Of a DNA stretch of 41,917 nt, positions 7,988 through 15,872 are shown in pieces. The position numbers were made by a program, and so were the translations under genes. The DNA is taken from assembly GCA_036274115.1 (NCBI GenBank), contig DASUGI010000297.1:1-41917 (forward strand). Reading direction: 5' to 3'. The stretch comes from JADLHS01 sp036274115. GTDB taxonomy: Bacteria; Verrucomicrobiota; Verrucomicrobiia; Limisphaerales; JADLHS01. The notes under the pieces are model-generated. The model worked only from the letters and a program-made list of their open reading frames with translations. It did not search any database and had not been told where the DNA came from. Each line of letters starts with the position of its first letter. Positions within the stretch are counted from its first letter, which is position 1.

Positions 7988-8060
7988 AAACGCCGGTCGG
8001 ATTGGAGCACCCAACCGGCGAGTTGTGCGTGTTGTATGATAACTCGGTGATGAGTTACGG
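7988..8060 (+). repeat. Two-hairpin element, copy B
   Basis: Stem 1 is CGCCGGT/ACCGGCG (seven pairs) and stem 2 is TAACTC/GAGTTA, with the shared end GATGAGTTACGG. The linker between the stems is 18 bases against 11 in copy A. The element lies about 150 bp before the sugar dehydrogenase ATG, and the strand shown is only nominal. Confidence 0.6.
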
Positions 8061-8189
8061 GAACATTATTCAACAGCGGTCTTGCTTTGTCCGCTAGTAA
8101 CCAACCCCAATCACCCCGGTCCCGGTGAGAAGCGACGCTGGGTGAGAAGCCTGCCGCGCAACAGCAAAAAATGCTGACACGGATTGGTT

Positions 8190-8218
8190 TTGCGCCGGTC
8201 ACGCGGTCCGCCTAATCT
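8190..8218 (+). promoter_or_regulatory. Promoter of the sugar dehydrogenase gene
   Basis: -35-like TTGCGC (8190-8195), 17-bp spacer and -10-like TAATCT (8213-8218), only seven bases before the ATG at 8226. No Shine-Dalgarno sequence fits between. Transcription would begin at or next to the start codon, so a leaderless mRNA is likely. Confidence 0.5.
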
Positions 8219-8225
8219 ACCGCCC

Positions 8226-9437
8226 ATGTCGAAATTACTTTGTGGACTGGGTTGCGGATTTCTTTGCTCAGTGGCGTTGTCCGCGTTCGGGGCTTTGCCG
8301 AAAGTCGCACTGCAGGAGGTCTATCCCGCGTTGGGTGGGGATCGCCCGATGTGGATGGAAGAAGCCCCCGATGGCTCGGGCCGGGTGTTTATCGTCGAGC
8401 AACAAGGGCGAATCCTTCTCACCCGCAAAGGCAGTGATGGCGCAGGTGCGGCGGAGTTTTTGAACATTGTGGATCGCAAACCACTCGTTGAAAACGAGGA
8501 AGGATTGCTCGGCATGGCGTTTCATCCTCAATTCAAGTCGAACGGCCTGGTCTACATCTTTTACAGTCAGCAGAATCCCAAACGCAGCGTCATCAGTGAA
8601 CTCAAAGTCTCGGCCACCGATTCCAACAAGGCGGATCTGGCTTCGGAGCGGGTCCTGATGCAGATCTCGCGGCCTTACTGGAATCACGACGGTGGACAGC
8701 TGAGCTTTGGTCCGGACGGTTTTCTCTACATTGGAGTGGGCGACGGCGGCGCGGCCAATGACCCGCACAACAATGGGCAGAACCTGTCGTCCTTGCTGGC
8801 CAAGATACTCCGCATTGACGTGAACACGCGTTCAGGTGGCGGCCGCGGGCAATCGGAGTACGGCATTCCGAAGGACAATCCGTTCGTAAAGGAGATCGGC
8901 AAATACGGTGTGCGCAAAGAAATCTGGGCTTACGGGCTGCGTAACGCGTGGCGCTTCAGTTGGGATCGAGAGACGGGCGAATTGTGGGCGGGTGACGTCG
9001 GCCAGGATGATTGGGAGGAGATAAACATCATCGTAAAAGGTGGCAATTACGGCTGGCCGGTGCGCGAGGCGTTCCATCATTTCAAGCCCGGTCCGGAAGG
9101 CGCCCGCTATATCGACCCGGTAATCGAATACCCGCACCGCACCGATCTGGCGAAGCAAACCGAATTCAGAGATCACGGAGTTGGCCTCAGCGTGACCGGC
9201 GGCTACGTCTATCGGGGTAAACAGTTTCCGGCCCTTCGCGGCGTGTATGTTTATGCGGATTACGCGTTAGGCACCCTCTTCGGTCTGCGCTACGAGAATG
9301 GCAAAGTGGTTGAGTATGGCACGCTCCTCCAGCAACCCAAAAACGTCTCCAGCTTCGCTGAGGATTCAGATGGCGAACTCTACGCGCTGATGTTCGATGG
9401 CAGGATTTTTCGATTGATCGTTTCGGCCGGGCAGTAG
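8226..9437 (+). CDS. Secreted PQQ-type soluble sugar dehydrogenase-like protein (GSDH family)
   Basis: 403 residues with an N-terminal signal peptide (about residues 1-22, ending LSAFGALPK). The body is a six-bladed propeller of the glucose/sorbosone dehydrogenase family. Typical motifs are present: ENEEGLLGMAFHPQF, WNHDGGQLSFGPDGFLYIG, VGDGGAANDP, ILRIDV, EIWAYGLRNAWRFSWD, GDVGQDDWEEIN and GGNYGWPVREA. The HPQF and NHDGG segments hold the cofactor/substrate His region. In Verrucomicrobia and Planctomycetes such proteins are often single-domain aldose dehydrogenase-like enzymes of unproven substrate. The ATG at 8226 fits both the signal peptide and the promoter. The 3' end overlaps the convergent acyltransferase gene by 58 bp. 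Confidence 0.88.
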   Translation: MSKLLCGLGCGFLCSVALSAFGALPKVALQEVYPALGGDRPMWMEEAPDGSGRVFIVEQQGRILLTRKGSDGAGAAEFLNIVDRKPLVENEEGLLGMAFHPQFKSNGLVYIFYSQQNPKRSVISELKVSATDSNKADLASERVLMQISRPYWNHDGGQLSFGPDGFLYIGVGDGGAANDPHNNGQNLSSLLAKILRIDVNTRSGGGRGQSEYGIPKDNPFVKEIGKYGVRKEIWAYGLRNAWRFSWDRETGELWAGDVGQDDWEEINIIVKGGNYGWPVREAFHHFKPGPEGARYIDPVIEYPHRTDLAKQTEFRDHGVGLSVTGGYVYRGKQFPALRGVYVYADYALGTLFGLRYENGKVVEYGTLLQQPKNVSSFAEDSDGELYALMFDGRIFRLIVSAGQ

Positions 9438-10321
9438 GCAGTGGAACGAGCTTTCCAGCGATTGTGCACCCAGAACCAGTTTGCCGGGTCGCGATGCACA
9501 GCGGCTTCAAAGGCACGATTGATGTCCCGGGTAATCGCCTCGGCTGAACGCCGTTTGCCGTTTTCGCGAGTCGCAATCGGCTCACCGATTTCAATTACCC
9601 AGCGCCCCAAAGCCACGCGGTAGCAGATCGCAGCATAAAGCGCGCAATCATATCGCATCGCCATCACCGCGGCTGATCGCGTCATAAAACAAGGGCGGCC
9701 CAGAAACGGCACTTCCATCCCGTTCTCACGCGCGCTTTGATCGACGGCCAGCGACAAAAGGACCCCACCCTCATTCATGACCCGCTTTAGTTCCTTCGCT
9801 CCGGTGCGTCGCTCAAACATCAGGTTGCCTGAGACCGTCCGCATGGAGTAAACCAGCTTGTCTACGAGCGGTTGGCGAATGCCGCGATACGTAGCAGCAT
9901 GACGGTACTCGGGCACGAAAGCGGCCATGCGAGTGAACAATTCAAAGTTTCCAAAGTGGCCGGTTGCCAGCAGCCGATTCTTTGGTTGGTCCCCGTCAGA
10001 TGTGCAATTCAAGATTCCGGCACCGCGGACTTCCACGCACTTTCTCAATTCCGATTCATCCATCGCGGCGGTTTTGACAGCCGAACAGTAGTTCTCGCCA
10101 AGACGACGAAAATTCTCGTATGCCAGTTGACGAATCTCGAGCGGGGATTTCTGCGCGCCATAACACTGCGTCAAATTTTGCAGCGCCATGCGACGATGTC
10201 GGCCATCCATCCAGAACATTATCCCGCCACCCCATCGGCCGATCCGGGCTACCGAACACAGCGGCAAGGCCTGCAAAATGCCTGCTCCGACCAGCGCCAG
10301 GAAATAAAGAAGACGGTTCAT
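9380..10321 (-). CDS. LpxL/HtrB-type lysophospholipid (lipid A) acyltransferase
   Basis: 313 residues, the usual size. There is an N-terminal hydrophobic anchor (residues 3-22). The catalytic HX4E motif is at His122/Glu127 in LLATGHFGNFELF, with further family motifs YRGIRQPLVDK, GGVLLSLAVDQSARENGMEVPFLGR and NWFWVHNRWK near the C-terminus. The enzyme would add a secondary acyl chain to lipid A on the inner face of the inner membrane, in line with a Gram-negative envelope. Transcription is leftward; its last 58 bp lie antisense to the end of the sugar dehydrogenase gene. There are no other lipid A genes nearby. Confidence 0.87.
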   Translation of the reverse strand: MNRLLYFLALVGAGILQALPLCSVARIGRWGGGIMFWMDGRHRRMALQNLTQCYGAQKSPLEIRQLAYENFRRLGENYCSAVKTAAMDESELRKCVEVRGAGILNCTSDGDQPKNRLLATGHFGNFELFTRMAAFVPEYRHAATYRGIRQPLVDKLVYSMRTVSGNLMFERRTGAKELKRVMNEGGVLLSLAVDQSARENGMEVPFLGRPCFMTRSAAVMAMRYDCALYAAICYRVALGRWVIEIGEPIATRENGKRRSAEAITRDINRAFEAAVHRDPANWFWVHNRWKARSTAYCPAETINRKILPSNISA

Positions 10322-10475
10322 TTGGTCACAGACCTCAATTCAGGCATGATGCCATGAACCGTATTTCACTTGTCCACACGCGGCTCACATTGGCAAACGT
10401 CCATTCAATTGTCATTCTTTTCCGAGCCTAAGGGCCGACGATGAAAGAGTCTTCACGCTAGCAGCCATTTCCACT

Positions 10476-10505
10476 TTGCGTTTCCCGCTTCCCGCCCGCT
10501 AACAT
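10476..10505 (+). promoter_or_regulatory. Promoter of argG
   Basis: -35-like TTGCGT (10476-10481), 18-bp spacer and -10-like TAACAT (10500-10505), nine bases before the ATG at 10515. There is no Shine-Dalgarno sequence. The arrangement is the same as for the gene at 8226, suggesting a leaderless or nearly leaderless transcript. Confidence 0.5.
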
Positions 10506-10514
10506 GTCCGCCGC

Positions 10515-11744
10515 ATGAAAATTGTTTTGGCTTACTCGGGCGGGCTGGACACCTCGGTGCTCCTCTCCTGGATCAAAGAAACCTACCACGCGGAGATGAT
10601 CGCGTTCTGCGCTGATATCGGACAGGAGGACGAACTCAAGGGTCTCGACAAGAAAGCCAGGAACACCGGCGCATCCAAGATTTACATCGACGATCTTCAG
10701 GAGGAATTCGCGCGCGACTTTATCTTCCCGATGATTCGCGCCGGAGCGATTTATGAGGGCCAATATTTTCTCGGCACCTCCATCGCCCGGCCCCTTATCG
10801 CCAGGCGCATGGTTGAAATCGCGAGGAAGGAAAAGGCGGACGCCATCGCGCACGGCGCCACCGGCAAAGGCAACGACCAGGTGCGTTTCGAACTCACCGC
10901 CGCGGCGCTTGCTCCCGATTTACAAGTCATTGCTCCCTGGCGTGACGGCCGGTATCGCGACCAGTTCCCCGGCCGTCAGCAGATGATCGATTATTGCGAA
11001 GACCACGGCATTCCCGTGCAGGCCAGCGCGAAGAAGCCGTTCTCAATGGACCGGAATCTTCTGCACATTTCCTACGAAGCCGGCATTCTGGAAGATCCGT
11101 GGTTCGATTCATACAATCTGAAGCACCGGGGTTACTTCACCACGTTGTCAGTGTTGCCCGAAGATGCGCCGGACAAACCGGAGTTCGTTACGCTGGATTT
11201 CGTCAAAGGCGATTGCGTTGCGGTAAACGGCAAGAAACTGAATCCGCTCGGCGTGATGAAGGCCTTGAACAAACTCGGCGGCAAGCACGGGGTCGGCCGC
11301 GTGGACATGGTGGAGAACCGTTTCGTCGGCATGAAGAGCCGCGGTGTATATGAAACGCCCGGTGGCGCGATCCTGCAGTTCGCGCATCGTCAGATGGAAT
11401 CGCTCACGATGGACCGCGAAGTCATGCACCAGCGCGACGCGTTCATCCCGAAGTATGCCGAACTAGTTTACAACGGGTTCTGGTATGCGCCGGAACGCCA
11501 GGCGTTGCAGGCTTACGTTGAGGAATCGCAAAAGAACGTCACTGGCACGGTGCGCGTGAAACTCTACAAAGGCAACATCATGGTCAGTGGGCGCAAGAGC
11601 GCGGTGAGCCTGTACAATCCGCACATCGCCACGATGGAAGCCGACCCGACCAAGGCCTACAACCAGGACGACGCCACCGGCTTCATCCGCCTGAACGGTC
11701 TGCGCTTGAAAGTCGCGGCAAAGGTGCACGGGAAGCAGCGTTAG
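10515..11744 (+). CDS. argG: Argininosuccinate synthase
   Basis: 409 residues, full length. It condenses citrulline and aspartate with ATP to argininosuccinate in arginine synthesis, in the cytoplasm. The N-terminal ATP pyrophosphatase loop AYSGGLDTSVLL (residues 6-17) is followed by IGQEDELKG, GTSIARPLIA, HGATGKGNDQVRFE and the citrulline/aspartate-binding region SMDRNLLHISYEAG. The C-terminal helix used for tetramer contacts is present. No other arg genes are next to it, so the pathway is scattered. The start is set by the family N-terminus and by the promoter just upstream. This is a secure call. Confidence 0.97.
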   Translation: MKIVLAYSGGLDTSVLLSWIKETYHAEMIAFCADIGQEDELKGLDKKARNTGASKIYIDDLQEEFARDFIFPMIRAGAIYEGQYFLGTSIARPLIARRMVEIARKEKADAIAHGATGKGNDQVRFELTAAALAPDLQVIAPWRDGRYRDQFPGRQQMIDYCEDHGIPVQASAKKPFSMDRNLLHISYEAGILEDPWFDSYNLKHRGYFTTLSVLPEDAPDKPEFVTLDFVKGDCVAVNGKKLNPLGVMKALNKLGGKHGVGRVDMVENRFVGMKSRGVYETPGGAILQFAHRQMESLTMDREVMHQRDAFIPKYAELVYNGFWYAPERQALQAYVEESQKNVTGTVRVKLYKGNIMVSGRKSAVSLYNPHIATMEADPTKAYNQDDATGFIRLNGLRLKVAAKVHGKQR

Positions 11745-11779
11745 TGTACAAGCTGGTCGCCATTTGGTATCTTGCCGCC

Positions 11780-12130
11780 ATGAATAGCTGCCTTGCTGAC
11801 TCGGACTTGCAGGATTTGGGCAAAGAGATGATCGCTGGCTTTGAGCGGCGGGTTGCTGCCATTCCAGTGAACTCTGCGCGCCATTCCACACCGCCCCGAT
11901 TGCGGCGCAAATGCGTATTACGACCGTGTGCTGGACCTCCGAAATAAATGCCGACGTCTCCAGCAGATGCATTCCTAAGCTCTGCGTCCAAGGAGCAGAT
12001 TGCGGCACTGGCAAAGTTGTATGACCGGTTTGCCCACGCACTAGACCCATTTTCTCCCGAGCGTGATGAAGCTGAACGCGTCTTCAGGCACGGTTTTCGG
12101 TGTGTGCGGGGGGATTTAGTTCGCTCCAAG
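11780..12130 (+). pseudogene. Short coding remnant(s) of unknown family
   Basis: Two short frames follow each other in the same reading frame: 11780-11947 (55 residues, ATG six bases after a TATCTT -10-like box) and one from the ATG at 11948, which abuts the first stop as TAAATG. The second looks protein-like for about 45 residues (KEQIAALAKLYDRFAHALD, PFSPERDEAERVF) and then loses that character near 12090 before running antisense into the glycosyltransferase gene. This fits a degraded or frameshifted small gene. I do not recognise the family. It could also be a genuine small protein. The rest of this ~400-bp gap shows nothing else. Confidence 0.4.
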
Positions 12131-12152
12131 AACCAGTGGAGAAGCGGTGGGC

Positions 12153-13226
12153 TCACGTCGCACTCAAGCCGTTCATCACCCACGCGCCAAACGCACTCCA
12201 CGCCCAAACGACCACTCGCACTGCCCCGAATCCTTGCCAGATGCAGAAGGCAATCCACACGACAGATTGAAACACGCCGGTCCAACGTTTCTGGCGCAGC
12301 AGATTCACGAGCAGCAACAACGCCAGCGGCCCGAGCACCAGGCCTATGTGACAGCAGAAAATTGCCATTCCGAGGCGAATTCGGCCGCTCAGCCTTTCGC
12401 GTGGTGTCCATTCCCACGGCACGAGGTGTCCCAGCAGCCCGCTCAGCATCACCAGCATGAACAGCAGCGCAATCGCGTTGGAGATCCGTACCGCCCAGGT
12501 GTTGGGGAGGATGTGGTCCGTGGCGCGATTCGAATCGTACCAGATTTTTTGCACGGGTTGACGATCCGTGAGGAATTTGACCGGAGAAGCCAGCATCCGC
12601 ACTGCGCCCACAAGCAATGCTCCGCCGCTCGTCTTGCGCAGTCGCCGGCCTGAAGTAAGAACGGGTCGCCAGGGAACATAGAACCGGCCTTCACGGCGCA
12701 GGGCCATCGCGAACTTGCCTTCCTCGCTCCAGTAAAGTCGTTCATCGAATCCGCCCGTGGCCTGGAATGCCGCGCGCGTGCAGAACATGAACGCGCCGCC
12801 CGTAAAGCCAATCAGCTTGGGAAAAATCACTGCCAGGACCGCGATGATGCGCCCGTAAAGTGGCAACGGCTCGCGCCAATCAATCCACACCGCGCCGCCG
12901 CCGCCTGCGGCTCCTCCATCAATCGCCCGCAATGCCTCACAGAGGGTGCGCGGATTGATGGTGGTATCCGCATCCACGAAGAAGATACGGTCGCCCTTGG
13001 CGGCGCGGCCGCCCGAATTGCGTGTCGCGGCAATCTGCCGGTGATGCACGCTAATTACCCGCGCTTCATGGGTGCGCGCCATTTCTGCGGTCGCATCCGT
13101 CGAGGCATCATCGACAACGATGATTTCATACTCCTGATTACAAGCACGGGCGGAGTCGTGAATCGCTCTGAGTGTGCCGGGCAGGCAGACTTGCTCGTTG
13201 TGTGCCGGGACGACAAAGGAAATCAT
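12153..13226 (-). CDS. Membrane-anchored family 2 glycosyltransferase
   Basis: 357 residues. GT-A fold, family 2 N-terminus: MISFVVPAHNEQVCLPGTL, VVDDASTDATAEMA, RNSGGRAAKGDRIFFVDADT (the DAD metal/nucleotide-sugar motif) and GFDERLYWSEEGKFAMALRR (the acceptor/ED-like region). The C-terminal third has about three hydrophobic helices (around residues 240-345), so it acts at the cytoplasmic membrane face. The donor and acceptor sugars cannot be told, and no polysaccharide cluster surrounds it. Transcription is leftward. The start is the only ATG that gives the family N-terminus. Confidence 0.87.
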   Translation of the reverse strand: MISFVVPAHNEQVCLPGTLRAIHDSARACNQEYEIIVVDDASTDATAEMARTHEARVISVHHRQIAATRNSGGRAAKGDRIFFVDADTTINPRTLCEALRAIDGGAAGGGGAVWIDWREPLPLYGRIIAVLAVIFPKLIGFTGGAFMFCTRAAFQATGGFDERLYWSEEGKFAMALRREGRFYVPWRPVLTSGRRLRKTSGGALLVGAVRMLASPVKFLTDRQPVQKIWYDSNRATDHILPNTWAVRISNAIALLFMLVMLSGLLGHLVPWEWTPRERLSGRIRLGMAIFCCHIGLVLGPLALLLLVNLLRQKRWTGVFQSVVWIAFCIWQGFGAVRVVVWAWSAFGAWVMNGLSAT

Positions 13227-13439
13227 GCGTTGTCCGGGTTGGACAAATCAGCCGCCAATCCCGCATGAAACAATCTTCGCGGGCATGACACCATTCGTCA
13301 GCAACGCCTGGCTTCAAATGACGAAGGGTCGGTTAACTCTGCGTTCTCCCGCTGCCGTGTAAGGAATTCTCTGTTACCCGTCTGGCAATCTCATCCATAG
13401 GCAAGGTGGAAGCCCGGTTTATATTGGCGGGGTCACCCT

Positions 13440-14747
13440 ATGGTCGGGGATTTCATCCAGGAAGTGTTTAATCCAGCCCGGCTTGCCGCTTTGAGAAGAC
13501 TGGGGCTGCTGGATACGCCCGCAGAACAGGCGTTTGATCGGCTCGGCGCATTGGCAGCGAAGATCCTGAAGAGTCCCATCGCTCTGGTTACCCTGATGGA
13601 CGATACGCGTCAGTTTTTCAAGAGTTGCCGGGGATTGCCGGAACCCTGGTCCATCTGGCGTTACACCCCGCTCTCCCATTCGTTCTGCAAACATCTGCTC
13701 ACGACGGACCGACCCTTGATTATTCCCGATGCGCGAAAGAATCCGCTGTTCGCGCATAACCTCGCCGTACGCGATTTGAAGGTAATCGCGTATCTCGGCG
13801 TTCCGCTAATTCTCAATACCGGCGAAGTGATCGGCTCTTTCTGCGTCATTGATCACGAACCGCGGGATTGGACCGACGATGACGTCAGCACTCTTTCGGT
13901 GCTGGCGGCCAGCGTGATGACCGAAATTGAGCTGCGCAGTGAGATCCTCTACAAGCGGGCCGCGTTAAAGCGGACCGAAGAATTGAATTCAGAACTATCG
14001 GAGAAAGCGACGCAACTCGAAGCCCTGACGGCGGACCTGGAGGCGTTTAATCGCTCGCTGTTTCACGATCTGCGGTCGCCCGTCTCGTCGGTGGTGGCAT
14101 TCACCCAGCTTTTGCGGGAGTCGGCTGCGGGCCCGATGAGTGCGGAAAGTCTCCGCTTTCTCGATCGTATTGAAATGTCGGGTCAGCGGATGGAGCGAAT
14201 TCTGGACGGATTGACCACCCTCTTTGGAGCTACGCAAACGCCACTCCGCATCCGGAATGTGGACCTGACGGGAATGGCGGAGCAGATCCTGGAGACCTTG
14301 CGGGCATCCGCGCCCGACCGGGAAGTAACCATTCAGATAGAGCGCGACTTGCAAGCCCGCGGTGATACCCAGCTGCTTCAAGTGGCGCTGGAAAATTTGC
14401 TTCATAACGCCTGGAAGTTCACGAGCAAGATGACCCACGCCTGCATCGAGGTTGGCCAACAGCCGTCGGAAGACGGGCAGGTTTTTTTTGTCAGGGACAA
14501 CGGCGCTGGCTTTGACCCGGCGCTGGGGCGGAAGTTGTTTGTTCCCTTCGAGCGATTGCATTCCTCGCGGGATTTTACCGGCAGTGGAATCGGTTTAGCC
14601 ACGGTAAAGCGAATCATTGATCGACATGGAGGGCGGATCTGGGCTGAGGGCGCACCCGGGAAAGGGGCGATTTTTTATTTTACGTTGAATGCCAACGAAC
14701 CAGCTCGGGCCGAGGCTGCCGAGCATCACAGCGCCGCCTCAGTGTAA
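13440..14747 (+). CDS. GAF-domain sensor histidine kinase
   Basis: 435 residues, soluble. A GAF domain (about residues 25-165) opens with ARLAALRRLGLLDTPAEQAF and contains SFCKHLLTTDRPLIIPDARK and VIAYLGVPL, the version common in bacterial light/redox-type GAF kinases. A short coiled linker follows. The HisKA helix has the phospho-acceptor His209 in SLFHDLRSPVSSVVAF, and the ATPase domain has the N-box (LENLLHNAWKF), G1 (VRDNGAGFD) and G2 (GSGIGLATVKRIIDRHGG). With no response regulator adjacent, it is an orphan kinase. No membrane segment is seen, so the signal is probably cytoplasmic. The GAF ligand is unknown. Confidence 0.92.
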   Translation: MVGDFIQEVFNPARLAALRRLGLLDTPAEQAFDRLGALAAKILKSPIALVTLMDDTRQFFKSCRGLPEPWSIWRYTPLSHSFCKHLLTTDRPLIIPDARKNPLFAHNLAVRDLKVIAYLGVPLILNTGEVIGSFCVIDHEPRDWTDDDVSTLSVLAASVMTEIELRSEILYKRAALKRTEELNSELSEKATQLEALTADLEAFNRSLFHDLRSPVSSVVAFTQLLRESAAGPMSAESLRFLDRIEMSGQRMERILDGLTTLFGATQTPLRIRNVDLTGMAEQILETLRASAPDREVTIQIERDLQARGDTQLLQVALENLLHNAWKFTSKMTHACIEVGQQPSEDGQVFFVRDNGAGFDPALGRKLFVPFERLHSSRDFTGSGIGLATVKRIIDRHGGRIWAEGAPGKGAIFYFTLNANEPARAEAAEHHSAASV

Positions 14748-14827
14748 ATGATCTCTGTTTCACTGGTGCCACCGCCAAGCTTTGTTGCCTTGCTCACGTT
14801 AGTTCTCGTCGCCAGATTGAGGCGATT

Positions 14828-15502
14828 ATGAGCCAGGAACAATGGACTGCGGTGGATCGGTATGTGACAGACAGGCTGCTTGCGCCGGACCCCTTGCTCG
14901 AAGCGGCGCTGCAGGCCAGCACCGCGGCCGGCCTGCCGGCCATCAGCGTCTCTCCCCCTCTGGGAAAGCTTCTTCACCTACTGGCATTGTCATGCACCGC
15001 ACGAACCATCCTGGAAATTGGCACTTTGGGCGGCTACAGCACGATCTGGCTGGCCAGGGCATTACCCGCCGGCGGGCGACTCATCACGTTGGAATATGAG
15101 CCGAAGCATGCCGAGGTGGCACGGGCAAACTTCGTCCGGGCCGGCGTTGCGAACCGGATCGAATTGCGCGAGGGAGCGGCATTGGAGACCTTGCCTCAGC
15201 TTGCCGCTGAAAAGCGTGGACCGTTTGATTTTATCTTCATCGACGCCGACAAGGAGAACTATCCGGGCTATTGGGAATGGGCGCTCAAGCTCTCGCGGGC
15301 CGGGACATTGATCGTTGCTGACAACGTGGTGCGCAAGGGTGAGGTGACCAACCCAAACAGCACTGATCCGCGAGTGCAAGCGGTTCGAAGGCTGCACGAC
15401 TTGATCGCGGCGGAACCGCGCGTGAGTGCCACCACCATCCAGACGGTAGGCAGCAAGGGCTACGATGGGTTTACGCTTGCGCTCGTTGGGGGCAAGAAAT
15501 GA
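14828..15502 (+). CDS. SAM-dependent O-methyltransferase (COMT/CCoAOMT-like)
   Basis: 224 residues, the typical length. Class I Rossmann methyltransferase of the O-methyltransferase family 3: SAM motif ILEIGTLGGYSTIWLARAL (about residues 62-80), LEYEPKHAEVARAN, the metal-binding DFIFIDADKENY and IVADNVVRKGEV. These enzymes methylate catechol-like hydroxyls in the cytoplasm. The N-terminal helices (LAPDPLLEAALQAS) match the family. It is a single gene, 80 bp after the histidine kinase, and could share its transcript. The substrate is unknown. Confidence 0.92.
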   Translation: MSQEQWTAVDRYVTDRLLAPDPLLEAALQASTAAGLPAISVSPPLGKLLHLLALSCTARTILEIGTLGGYSTIWLARALPAGGRLITLEYEPKHAEVARANFVRAGVANRIELREGAALETLPQLAAEKRGPFDFIFIDADKENYPGYWEWALKLSRAGTLIVADNVVRKGEVTNPNSTDPRVQAVRRLHDLIAAEPRVSATTIQTVGSKGYDGFTLALVGGKK

Positions 15503-15872
15503 GTTTTCAGCATGATTCCAGCGTAACCGTTCTTCGTTTCGGCTCTTCATTTTCAACGTAGGGAAGACTGGACCTACCGTTCAGCACCTCCACGGACCTG
15601 CGACTCTGGAGAAATCTCGCTCTGCTTCGTGTTCACCATCCCGGGTTAGCCGCCGCAGAATTCAAGGGATTCCCGGGGCAAACGCTTTGGGCGCGCCCCG
15701 ATTGTTGGTCCGTAACGCGGGTGCGAAATGTCACTCACAGGAGGCAGGAATTGGCGGTTGCAATTCGAGCAATCGCTCATCCGCGGTAACGAGGCGGCGG
15801 GATGTGTTTTAGGAGTTCACATCCCACTGCCCGTTGCCAGGAAAAACCAAAGCCTTCTGAAAGTGAGGAACC
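15503..15872. other. Intergenic region before the giant secreted protein
   Basis: 370 bp without a convincing gene. A GTGAGGAA stretch ending four bases before the ATG at 15873 is a plausible ribosome-binding site. No clear terminator or known RNA was recognised. Confidence 0.4.

Larger units (their letters stand above)
7434..8225. other. Long intergenic region, no convincing gene
   Basis: 792 bp between divergently transcribed genes. The open frames here (for example plus 7548-7886 and minus 7727-8202) have unnatural compositions and no recognisable motifs. The right half holds the structured repeats listed separately, and the last 40 bp hold the promoter of the sugar dehydrogenase gene. 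The left half (7434-7750) shows nothing I can assign. Confidence 0.5.

Noticed and set aside
7839..8060. Integron attC sites
   Set aside because: There are paired stems, but the core GTTRRRY/RYYYAAC boxes are not in the right order, and no integrase or cassette is present.
8184..8225. Upstream start for the sugar dehydrogenase
   Set aside because: It would place coding sequence across the promoter and put charged residues before the signal peptide.
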